DNA from: JAGHAJ01 sp964559865 [NCBI: uncultured Synergistota bacterium]
GTDB taxonomy: Bacteria > Synergistota > JAGHAJ01
Direction: 5' to 3'
DNA: 7,642 bases
Assembly (NCBI GenBank): GCA_964559865.1
Contig: CAZLJD010000018.1
Coordinates: forward strand, 1-7,642
Shown one piece after another: positions 1 through 6,321 of the stretch; within the stretch, counting starts at the first letter, position 1, and every line of letters starts with the position of its first letter. Below the pieces are notes generated by a model. That model searched no databases and was not told where the DNA came from. It worked only from the letters and a program-made list of their open reading frames with translations. A program made the translations under genes and the position numbers.

Positions 1-549
1 TCACCCATAGATGGGATCATCTCTTACAGAAACGCACAGGTAGGAGAGGTAGCAACGGCTACCGTTCCACTACTCAAGATAATATCCACAAAGAGCAATG
101 AAATAAAGATCGAAGTCCCAGAAAGCTACATAATGGAAATAAAACGGGGAGAAAGGGCTATCATCTCGGTAGACAGCACACTACACAAAACATACAAAGG
201 AAGCGTTTCTGTAGTATATCCAATAGCAAATCCATCAAAGCTGTTCACCGTCAAGGTGCGCATACGGGAGAAAAACCCTTTGCTTGCAGGTATGTTTGCA
301 AGGGTAAAGATACTGGTAGCCACATACAAGAAGATTCTCATGATACCACTCGCAGCAATCTTGGAGAAAAAAGGCAAAAAGTTTATATTTGTGGTAAAAG
401 ACGGCAAAGCAGAAAAGAGGTACATCTCCTTTGGCACTGTTTACAAGGAATTCGTTCAGGTAAAGAGCGGCGTGAATGTGGGAGAATCAGTGGTCATAAA
501 GGGAGGTTATTACCTTCACGATGGTGCAAAGGTTAGAATAGTGAGATGA
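1..549 (+). CDS. RND efflux periplasmic adaptor (membrane fusion protein), C-terminal part
   Basis: The gene enters from the left edge; its frame is open from base 1 and ends at TGA 547-549, giving 182 visible residues. The first residues, SPIDGIIS, are the classic motif at which the second half of the lipoyl/barrel-sandwich hairpin closes in HlyD/AcrA-family adaptors. A beta-barrel region follows (about residues 33-105, including the NPLLAGMFARVKI stretch, which matches the usual 'L-P-G-M' turn). A membrane-proximal domain comes next (about 110-182, with VVKDGKAEKRYISFG and GESVVIKGGYYLHDGAKV). The N-terminal signal or lipid anchor and the alpha-hairpin are outside the window. Such adaptors link an inner-membrane RND permease to an outer-membrane channel in the periplasm. 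Its stop overlaps the start of the permease (ATGA), so the two are almost certainly cotranscribed and translationally coupled. An ATG at 133 lies mid-domain and is not the true start. Confidence 0.95.
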   Translation, partial: SPIDGIISYRNAQVGEVATATVPLLKIISTKSNEIKIEVPESYIMEIKRGERAIISVDSTLHKTYKGSVSVVYPIANPSKLFTVKVRIREKNPLLAGMFARVKILVATYKKILMIPLAAILEKKGKKFIFVVKDGKAEKRYISFGTVYKEFVQVKSGVNVGESVVIKGGYYLHDGAKVRIVR

Positions 550-3500
550 AGCTTACCGATATATCCGTTAACAAACCGGTCTTTACATCTGTAATAATCA
601 TAATAGCTGTTGTGATCGGCATTTATTCTTACACTCTGCTCGGAGTAGACCTTCTTCCACCCATAGATTTCCCGGTGGTGAGTATAACCACCTTCTATTC
701 GGGAGCATCACCAGAAGATGTGAAGGAAAGCATCACCAAAAAGATAGAAGAAGCAGTATCCACCATAGACGGCGTGAAGCACATCAACTCAACCTCGCTG
801 GAAGGTATATCGTTCGTCATAGTAGAATTTAACCTCAGCAAGGACATAAACCAAGCTGCAATAGACATATCCAACAAGATAAACAGAATAAAGCGCAGCT
901 TACCAGAAGATGCAAGCGAACCCATCATACAGAAATTCGATGTAAACGCACGCCCATTCATGAGAATAGCAATAACAGGAGACTTACCTTTAAGCTTCAC
1001 AAGAAAGATAGCAGAAGACGATGTAAAAAAACAACTACTGCAATTAGATGGAATGGCTTCCATAAAAGTAGTTGGTGGAGAGCAAAGAGAGATTCAGGTC
1101 TTGGTTGATCCGGATCGCCTGCTGTTTTACAAAGTCCCATTCATGCAAATAGTATCTGCCATACAGCAAAACAACATAAATGCCCCTGTAGGACACCTAA
1201 AGAGCAAAGACATAGAGTATTCCATAAGGGTAAAGGGAGAAACACCTGACTATCGTAAACTGAACGACATAAATGTTTCAAACATAAATGGGGCAATACT
1301 CCCCTTACGGGCATTGGCAGAAGTAAAAAGCGGGGTAAAAGAAAAAGAGAGCTTTGCAAGACTGAATACCAAAGGTTCTATAATATTAAACCTCTACAAA
1401 AGAACAGATGCAAACATAGTAACACTCGCAAATAGCGTCAGAAAAAGGCTGAAGCAGATAGAAAAAAGCCTTCCACCAGGACTAAATGTAGAGGTAGTAC
1501 ACGACAGAAGTAAGTTCATCAAAAATGCAGTGTCCAACGTGATAAAAAACATGATTATAGGTATAGTGCTAACCTCACTCGTGCTGTGGCTCTTTCTAAA
1601 CAGGATATACCCAACATTCATAATAGCACTTGCCATGCCAACTTCTGTAGTATCCACATTTTTGCTCTTCTCTATAGCCAACTTCACACTAAACATCATG
1701 AGCCTGATGGGGCTTGCAATCTCTGTGGGTGTACTGGTAAACAACTCCATCTTAGTGCTCGAAAACATCTACAGATACCACGATTTAGGTTATTCCTACA
1801 AAGAAGCTGCGAGGAAGGGATCAGGAGAAATATTTCTTGCAGTCTTCAGTACCACACTAACCAACATCGGCGTTTTCGTCCCAATAGCATTTATGGGAAG
1901 CATAGTAGGTATGTTTTTCAAGCAGTTTGGCCTCGTTGTGGTGTTCTCGACACTGATGTCACTGCTTGTCTCTTTTACGCTAACACCAATGATGGCAGCG
2001 CACCCCATAGGTAGACCTCGCAACATACCTCTTATAGGATTGTTGCCAAAAGTATGGAATGTATTATACAGAGCTGTACTATCCCTATACCTAAAAGTAC
2101 TAAAAGGACTACTGCACTATCCAAGGACCGCACTAACCGGATTTATAATCGTATTCTTAGCTTCGTTCATGCTATTCCCTATGATAGGGTTTCAGTTCTT
2201 CCCAAGGGTAGACAGAGGTACATTCTACATACAAATAGAACTTCCTCCAAGTTCAACGCTGAGCGACACAAGAAGTGTCGTACTGAAAGTTGAGAAACTC
2301 GTCAAAAAGATTCCAGAAGTCAAGTATATAACAAGTTCAGCAGGGGGCAGTGGTTCTTCCAGCGGCGTCAACTATGGAGAGGTAAGCGTACAACTGGTGG
2401 ACAAGAAATACAGAAAACGCTCCACATTCGCTATAGCATACACTCTGAGAAAAGCATTAGCAGGCATACCAGGTGCAAAATTTACCATAAGTATCCTCAG
2501 TGGACGTCAGGGTGGAAAACCCATACAGATAGAAATTAGAGGCAAATCCATCTCAACCCTCAATAAGATAGCCAATCAAATAGAAGAAATATTGAAGGAT
2601 GTGAAAGGCACTGCCGACATAGACACAAACTGGAGGACTGGAAAACCCCAGCTTAAACTGATACCTTATACAGAAAAACTGCCATACTACCACACAAGCG
2701 TGGCAGAAGTGTCAACACTGCTGAGATACTACATATCCGGCAAGAAGGCATCGACATATCGAGAAAACGGCGAAGATTACGACATCACCGTTAAGGTAGC
2801 CCCAAACAGGATAAAAGACATAAGGGACATAGAAAATCTTCCATTTATAAGCAAAAACTACATCATACCAATAAAGGAGATCACCATGCCTGTGTACACA
2901 ATAGGACCCGTAGCCATAAAAAGAGTAGATCAGCTAAACACGATAACCGTGAGCTGCAATGTAGTGAACAGAAGCACGGGAAAGGTGTATCAAGACATAG
3001 CAAAGAAGTTCGTAAAATTAAGATTACCGTCAGGATACACAATAAGATTCGGTGGAGAGATAGCTACAATGAAGGAAGAGTTTACAACCTTGTTTAAAGC
3101 CCTCATCCTCGCCATAGTGCTAACATTCCTGCTGATAGCAGCCATATTGGAATCTTACAGATACTCGATAATCATCATGCTTACCGTCCCATTCGCTGTG
3201 GTCGGCATACTCGTCGCACTTGTAATTACTAAAGTCACATTGAATATATTCGGTATCATGGGTATAATCATGCTCGTAGGCTTGGTGGTAAATAATGCCA
3301 TCGTCATACTTGACTATGCATTTGTACTGAGAAGAGAGGGAAAGCCTCCATATGATGCGATCCTAACTTCTTGCAAAGTCAGGCTGAGGCCTATACTGAT
3401 GGCCAACCTCACAACTATAGCGGGATGGATCCCCCTAATCCTCGGATTTGGTGAAGGTGGTGAATACATGCGTGCCATGGCAGTAGTAGTAACCGGCGGG

Positions 3501-3599
3501 CTTATATCGGGAGGTTGGCTTGCACTCTTCGTTATACCCATAATATACTACCTAAAAGAAAGGAAGATAAAGGTTGAGACAGATACAACTGATATATAG
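546..3599 (+). CDS. HAE1-family RND efflux permease (AcrB-like), with asparagines at the proton-relay positions
   Basis: This is a complete 1017-residue inner-membrane efflux permease, the normal length for hydrophobe/amphiphile exporters of the RND superfamily. The ATG at 546 overlaps the adaptor stop (ATGA). The N-terminus MKLTDISVNKPVFTSV is typical. Predicted layout: TM1 (about 12-33), first porter loop (40-330), TM2-TM6 (332-485), TM7 (530-548), second porter loop (550-845, with the Gly/Ser-rich stretch 600-607), TM8-TM12 (849-1002). Family motifs include ENIYR (406-410), FSTTLTNIGVFVPIAFM (434-450) and RLRPILMANLTT (946-957). Oddity: the TM4 pair that is Asp-Asp in AcrB is Asn399-Asn400 (VGVLVNNSILVLEN), and the AcrB TM10 lysine position is Asn916 (VGLVVNNAIVILD). 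The classical proton relay is therefore not recognisable. Substrate cannot be told from sequence. No outer-membrane channel gene is visible here; one may lie upstream. Confidence 0.96.
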   Translation: MKLTDISVNKPVFTSVIIIIAVVIGIYSYTLLGVDLLPPIDFPVVSITTFYSGASPEDVKESITKKIEEAVSTIDGVKHINSTSLEGISFVIVEFNLSKDINQAAIDISNKINRIKRSLPEDASEPIIQKFDVNARPFMRIAITGDLPLSFTRKIAEDDVKKQLLQLDGMASIKVVGGEQREIQVLVDPDRLLFYKVPFMQIVSAIQQNNINAPVGHLKSKDIEYSIRVKGETPDYRKLNDINVSNINGAILPLRALAEVKSGVKEKESFARLNTKGSIILNLYKRTDANIVTLANSVRKRLKQIEKSLPPGLNVEVVHDRSKFIKNAVSNVIKNMIIGIVLTSLVLWLFLNRIYPTFIIALAMPTSVVSTFLLFSIANFTLNIMSLMGLAISVGVLVNNSILVLENIYRYHDLGYSYKEAARKGSGEIFLAVFSTTLTNIGVFVPIAFMGSIVGMFFKQFGLVVVFSTLMSLLVSFTLTPMMAAHPIGRPRNIPLIGLLPKVWNVLYRAVLSLYLKVLKGLLHYPRTALTGFIIVFLASFMLFPMIGFQFFPRVDRGTFYIQIELPPSSTLSDTRSVVLKVEKLVKKIPEVKYITSSAGGSGSSSGVNYGEVSVQLVDKKYRKRSTFAIAYTLRKALAGIPGAKFTISILSGRQGGKPIQIEIRGKSISTLNKIANQIEEILKDVKGTADIDTNWRTGKPQLKLIPYTEKLPYYHTSVAEVSTLLRYYISGKKASTYRENGEDYDITVKVAPNRIKDIRDIENLPFISKNYIIPIKEITMPVYTIGPVAIKRVDQLNTITVSCNVVNRSTGKVYQDIAKKFVKLRLPSGYTIRFGGEIATMKEEFTTLFKALILAIVLTFLLIAAILESYRYSIIIMLTVPFAVVGILVALVITKVTLNIFGIMGIIMLVGLVVNNAIVILDYAFVLRREGKPPYDAILTSCKVRLRPILMANLTTIAGWIPLILGFGEGGEYMRAMAVVVTGGLISGGWLALFVIPIIYYLKERKIKVETDTTDI
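3561..3576 (+). promoter_or_regulatory. Ribosome binding site and TTG start of the DUF402 gene
   Basis: AGGA at 3561-3564 lies nine bases ahead of TTG 3574-3576, inside the last codons of the permease. It supports initiation at this non-ATG codon, since no ATG or GTG in frame precedes the conserved region closely. Initiation here would depend on ribosomes finishing the permease. Confidence 0.55.
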
Positions 3600-4116
3600 G
3601 AGGATACCAAACAGAACACTGGTAAGATATGACATCTTAATCGAAGAAAACAAAGGAAATATTGTTGCATATTCCATATTTGAAGGGCTGAGATCCCCCA
3701 TAAGGATAAACAACGAGATCGTCATAGCAAATGGATTCTACATGGTGTACTTTGCACCCATAGGGGGAAACTACGACATCTTAAAAGTATACGATCAAGG
3801 GGACAACTTCAAAGGTTATTACTGCGATGTGCTTGACTATGTGAGGTTTGAAAAAGACACACTGGAGATGTTAGACCTGTTCTTGGATGTATGGATATCC
3901 CCAGATAACAAATACTTCATACTTGACAGAGATGAGCTCGAAGATGCACTTCAGCACGGATACATAGAAAGGGGTGCCTACACAAAAGCAAATGTAATAC
4001 TCAGCAACATGGTGAGTGGCATAGAAAAAGGGACATTTCCACCAGTCTTTGTGAGAGACTACACACTCACCCCCTCTATGAGAGAAGAGATTGAAGGAGT
4101 AAGGCATTCCTTATAG
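3574..4116 (+). CDS. DUF402 family protein (possible nucleotide phosphohydrolase or RNA-binding)
   Basis: A 180-residue protein read from a TTG start (3574), which lies 26 bp inside the end of the permease gene. An AGGA at 3561-3564 is well spaced ahead of it. Residues 5-20 (QLIYRRIPNRTLVRYD) look like the usual first strands of the family, which supports this upstream start. The DUF402 signature is clear: KVYDQGDNFKGYYCDV (71-86), DLFLDVWISPD (101-111) and ILDRDELEDAL (116-126), rich in conserved Tyr/Asp/Glu that form the metal-dependent active site in characterised members. Known relatives include the nucleoside tri/diphosphatase NtdP, the phosphonate-pathway hydrolase FomD and the archaeal RNA-binding FAU-1 C-terminal domain. 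Which activity applies here is unknown. No signal peptide or membrane segment is seen, so it is probably cytoplasmic. Cotranscription with an efflux pump is suggested by the overlap. Its last 41 bp overlap the convergent DUF72 gene. Confidence 0.85.
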   Translation: MRQIQLIYRRIPNRTLVRYDILIEENKGNIVAYSIFEGLRSPIRINNEIVIANGFYMVYFAPIGGNYDILKVYDQGDNFKGYYCDVLDYVRFEKDTLEMLDLFLDVWISPDNKYFILDRDELEDALQHGYIERGAYTKANVILSNMVSGIEKGTFPPVFVRDYTLTPSMREEIEGVRHSL

Positions 4117-4789
4117 CATATCCACCTACATCGTTGTTGAAATAACAATAAGCATCAGAGACTGCTGTATGCTTCTTTATCTTGCTCGCCCACACAGACA
4201 GCTCCTCATCGGAATAAAGATAATCATACCAGCGGTCTTTACCGTGAAATCTCACATACAGGAAGTCCGTTGTAACCACTATATCATCGGGAAGCCCAGG
4301 AGCACTAACAGACACAAAGGCAACATTATACCTTGAAAGGAGCTCAAATACACTATCGTCAAACCATCTACTGTTTCTAAATTCAACGGCATACCTGAAA
4401 TCGCCAGGAAGAGACGACAAAAACTCCTCCAATTCTCCCATATCAAGTTTTATAGAAGGTGGCAGTTGGAAAAGGAGCATACCATACCTCTGCTTTATAG
4501 GAGAAAGCACCTCGAGAAAGCCAATGAGATCTTCTCTGACATTCTTCAATCTCTTCCTATGAGTAATAGTTCTGTTTACCTTACAGGTAAGGTGAAAATC
4601 AGTTGGTAATTTTCTTATCCACCCTTTCACAGTACTTGCAGAAGGCACCCTATAGAATGTGGAGTTTATCTCCACCGTGTTGAAGTGCATTGCATAAAAT
4701 TCCAACCATTTGTAAGTAGGCAACTCTGCCGGGTAAAACCCTGGTTGCCACGACCTATAAAACCATCCAGAAGTGCCAATATATATCAA
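4076..4789 (-). CDS. DUF72 (YecE-like) TIM-barrel protein
   Basis: A 237-residue protein of the DUF72/YecE family. The family is widespread, adopts a TIM-barrel fold and has no agreed biochemical function. Nearly every family block is present in order: IGTSGW (4-9), FNTVEINSTFYR (36-47), FHLTCKVNRTITH (65-77), QLPPS (108-112), AVEFRNSRWF (134-143), YVRFHGKD (178-185) and YFNND (216-220). The length is normal and nothing is missing. The start is TTG (4789-4787), chosen because the IGTSGW block must begin within a few residues of it. It overlaps the stop of the preceding gene as TTGA, with a GGTGAG purine stretch just upstream. It is the last gene of the leftward operon. No signal peptide is seen, so it is likely cytoplasmic. 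Its association with lipid-linked sugar genes may hint at carbohydrate or nucleotide-sugar chemistry, but that is only inference. Its 3' end overlaps the DUF402 gene on the opposite strand. Confidence 0.93.
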   Translation of the reverse strand: MIYIGTSGWFYRSWQPGFYPAELPTYKWLEFYAMHFNTVEINSTFYRVPSASTVKGWIRKLPTDFHLTCKVNRTITHRKRLKNVREDLIGFLEVLSPIKQRYGMLLFQLPPSIKLDMGELEEFLSSLPGDFRYAVEFRNSRWFDDSVFELLSRYNVAFVSVSAPGLPDDIVVTTDFLYVRFHGKDRWYDYLYSDEELSVWASKIKKHTAVSDAYCYFNNDVGGYAIRNALLLQSLLS

Positions 4790-5145
4790 GATCTCTCACC
4801 AACCAGTATTATACCAAATGTTATAATACCAACACCTATCAGGTGGTTGAGAGTTATTTGCTCACCAAAGATAAGATGAGAAAACAATACTACAAGGACA
4901 AACCCCATACTTAGCATGGGTTCCGCCACACTCAATTTTACTCTTGAAAGGACTACTATCCACAATATCGTGGAGACCCCGTAGCTCACAAATGCCAACC
5001 ACACATAGAGGTTCGTTACCATTTGCCACAACAACTGCAAAGACAAGTCACTCACAGTGATGTGTTCTGAAGCCTCTTTAAACAGAAGCTGTCCACCCAC
5101 TCCAAGAAGGACAGAAGCAATAATGAAGTGAAGGTTTTTTATCAT
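4786..5145 (-). CDS. Small EamA/SMR-type membrane protein, ArnE-like flippase subunit
   Basis: A 119-residue protein with four predicted helices (about 5-24, 45-65, 72-93, 100-116), the size of the ArnE/ArnF undecaprenyl-phosphate-aminoarabinose flippase subunits (about 110-130 residues). The GGQLLFKEA stretch at the end of TM1 (17-25), SRVKLSVAEPMLSMGF (67-82) and the closing HLIGVGIITFGIILVG resemble ArnE. The glutamate in TM1 that defines the drug-exporting EmrE-type SMR pumps is absent, which favours a lipid-linked substrate over drug export. Start ATG 5145-5143 overlaps the stop of the other small subunit (ATGA), and its own stop overlaps the DUF72 start (TTGA), so three genes are chained by coupling. 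It presumably works as a heterodimer with the neighbour in the inner membrane to move a glycosylated polyprenyl phosphate to the periplasmic side; this is inferred from context. Confidence 0.85.
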   Translation of the reverse strand: MIKNLHFIIASVLLGVGGQLLFKEASEHITVSDLSLQLLWQMVTNLYVWLAFVSYGVSTILWIVVLSRVKLSVAEPMLSMGFVLVVLFSHLIFGEQITLNHLIGVGIITFGIILVGERS

Positions 5146-5498
5146 CCCTTACTTACCACATACACGCCAAGTATGATAACAAGGATACCTATCCATCTCC
5201 TAACTGGAATCCTTTCTCTAAATATGATTATACTCCACATTGCAGCAAATATGTAGCTGGTTGCATAAAGTGGATAGGCAATACTCAGGTCCACAGAAGA
5301 AAGAACTCTCACCCAAATCAGAGTATTAAATACCATCAAGGAGATCCCAAGTATAATCCATCTATTCTGCAACACCCTCTTTACAGCATCACATCTTAAA
5401 ATTACACCACCAATATCTCTCGTACCAAACTTCAGCATAGCATCAGCAAAAGAACCAATAAGAGCTACCATACTAACAATTAACAGCACTTTCAACAT
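5142..5498 (-). CDS. Small EamA/SMR-type membrane protein, ArnF/ArnE-like flippase subunit (partner)
   Basis: A 118-residue protein with four predicted helices (about 2-23, 46-65, 71-94, 100-116). Family features are DAMLKFGTR after TM1 (19-27), SSVDLSIAYPLYATSYIFA (67-85) and FRERIPVRRWIGILVIILGVYVV at the end. The 'IAYP' turn in TM3 is the one found in ArnE/EamA proteins. The start is ATG 5498-5496: an in-frame TAA at 5510-5508 excludes any long extension, and a later ATG at 5471 would cut into TM1. Its 5' end overlaps the deacetylase gene by 26 bp and its stop overlaps the next gene's ATG. Two tandem four-helix genes rather than one ten-helix EamA gene is the ArnE/ArnF arrangement, and the neighbouring lipid-sugar enzymes support a glycolipid flippase role. 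A generic small multidrug pump remains possible but is less likely, since TM1 lacks the EmrE-type central glutamate. Confidence 0.85.
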   Translation of the reverse strand: MLKVLLIVSMVALIGSFADAMLKFGTRDIGGVILRCDAVKRVLQNRWIILGISLMVFNTLIWVRVLSSVDLSIAYPLYATSYIFAAMWSIIIFRERIPVRRWIGILVIILGVYVVSKG

Positions 5499-6321
5499 CA
5501 GAAAGTTTTATACCCTCCTGTGCTATGTACTCCTTTACACCCACATCAGTAAGCGCTTCAACCTCAGTTTCCCACATGTAGCCCCAGGGATATAGCTCTT
5601 CAACTCCATCCCTCTTAAAGCCAGGGTGACACATAAGCTCAGATGTACCTTCGGGCAAACTCCTCAGCAAACTCAAAAGGCTACCCTTGTCAAGTTTACC
5701 ACCACACACAACACCGTAAAAGTGGTCAGCAAAACAGACATTAGCTTCTCTCAACTTTCTCATCAATCGTCTACCAAAAGGTCTGGATAATCTAAACAAT
5801 ACACCCCTTAAATTCAAAGGTAAATCCTCTTCAGGCAAAGGAACCCTCACATACCTAACTCTGTGTTCCAAAGCAAGTGACACAACAATTTCTGCTATAC
5901 GTGGTAATAAGTGCAAGTGTTGATGAGTATCAAGGTGGGTCACCTCCAACCCCGCATCTTCAACACGTTCAATCTGAAGCAAAAGTTCTCTTCTCACATC
6001 CTCCACATCTATAACACCTGAAAAGTATCTCAGGAGAAAACTCCCATAGCCTGCAAAGAACCTCCCACTCTCCTTATCTACAATGGTAGGAATATCATCA
6101 GGAGAACTCAACGGCCTTTCCCCAACCAAGGTAAGGTGCACACCTACACTCCTTTTGCCTATCAGAAGCAACTTACTGACAGCGTCCTCAAAAGCAGAAC
6201 CACACGCAACCACACTCATATCACTTACTATCCCATCTTCGAACGAGGAGATGATGCCATCGTTAATCGCAGGGTGCAAGCCAAAATCGTCTGCGTTCAC
6301 TATAAGAACCTTCTCCGCCAC
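5473..6321 (-). CDS. YdjC/ChbG/HpnK-family carbohydrate deacetylase, NaxD-like
   Basis: A 282-residue enzyme of the YdjC family, metal-dependent amidases that remove acetyl groups from N-acetylated sugars (ChbG on chitooligosaccharides, NaxD on undecaprenyl-phosphate-GalNAc, HpnK in hopanoid clusters). Visible motifs: LIVNADDFGLHPAIN (6-20, with Asp11 and Asp12), VGVHLTL (59-65, His62), THLDTHQHLHLLP (128-140, His129/Asp131/His133/His135) and ELMCHPGF (228-235). These supply the expected Asp-His-His metal site and catalytic base, so it looks active. The start is GTG 6321, placed because LIVNADDFG normally begins within the first ten residues; an AAAGGAG lies at 6336-6342. Its 5' end overlaps the GT2 gene by 22 bp. 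In this operon the likely substrate is a polyprenyl-phosphate-linked N-acetylhexosamine on the cytoplasmic face. A hopanoid role is disfavoured because no hopanoid genes are visible. Confidence 0.9.
   Translation of the reverse strand: MAEKVLIVNADDFGLHPAINDGIISSFEDGIVSDMSVVACGSAFEDAVSKLLLIGKRSVGVHLTLVGERPLSSPDDIPTIVDKESGRFFAGYGSFLLRYFSGVIDVEDVRRELLLQIERVEDAGLEVTHLDTHQHLHLLPRIAEIVVSLALEHRVRYVRVPLPEEDLPLNLRGVLFRLSRPFGRRLMRKLREANVCFADHFYGVVCGGKLDKGSLLSLLRSLPEGTSELMCHPGFKRDGVEELYPWGYMWETEVEALTDVGVKEYIAQEGIKLSDVESAVNC
5496..5519 (-). promoter_or_regulatory. Shine-Dalgarno and start of the first small flippase gene
   Basis: On the minus strand AGGAGGG (5519-5513) precedes ATG 5498 by 14 bases, longer than the usual 5-10. 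The in-frame TAA at 5510-5508 fixes the start at or after this point. A CTG directly before the ATG would be at 11 bases. The strong SD within the deacetylase gene suggests independent as well as coupled initiation. Confidence 0.55.

Noticed and set aside
126-437. Minus-strand open frame opposite the adaptor gene
   Set aside because: The + strand frame is continuous with the SPIDG motif and adaptor domains; the antisense frame shows no family resemblance.
1586-2014. 142-residue + strand open frame within the permease gene
   Set aside because: It is an out-of-frame shadow of TM helices of the RND permease, rich in His/Cys/Ser, with no motif.
3598-3603. Perfect AGGAGG overlapping the permease stop codon
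   Set aside because: No usable ATG, GTG or TTG in the DUF402 frame follows at a normal distance (CTG 3619 is 15 bases away), and the DUF402 N-terminal block already includes the Arg-Arg codons it forms, so TTG 3574 is preferred.
4011-4071. 8-bp inverted repeat ggtgagtg/cactcacc as a terminator for the rightward operon
   Set aside because: The loop is 45 nt, both arms are coding, and no T-tract follows; probably chance.
4134-4148. Short stem ttgtt/aacaa near the convergent overlap
   Set aside because: Only five A/T-rich pairs, and it encodes the conserved YFNND block of DUF72.
4786-5498. EmrE/SugE-type small multidrug or guanidinium exporter
   Set aside because: TM1 lacks the central glutamate of those pumps, and the neighbours are lipid-linked sugar enzymes.
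5473-6321. Hopanoid biosynthesis HpnK
   Set aside because: The family label fits, but no squalene-hopene or other hpn genes are visible; the glycolipid context favours a NaxD-like role.
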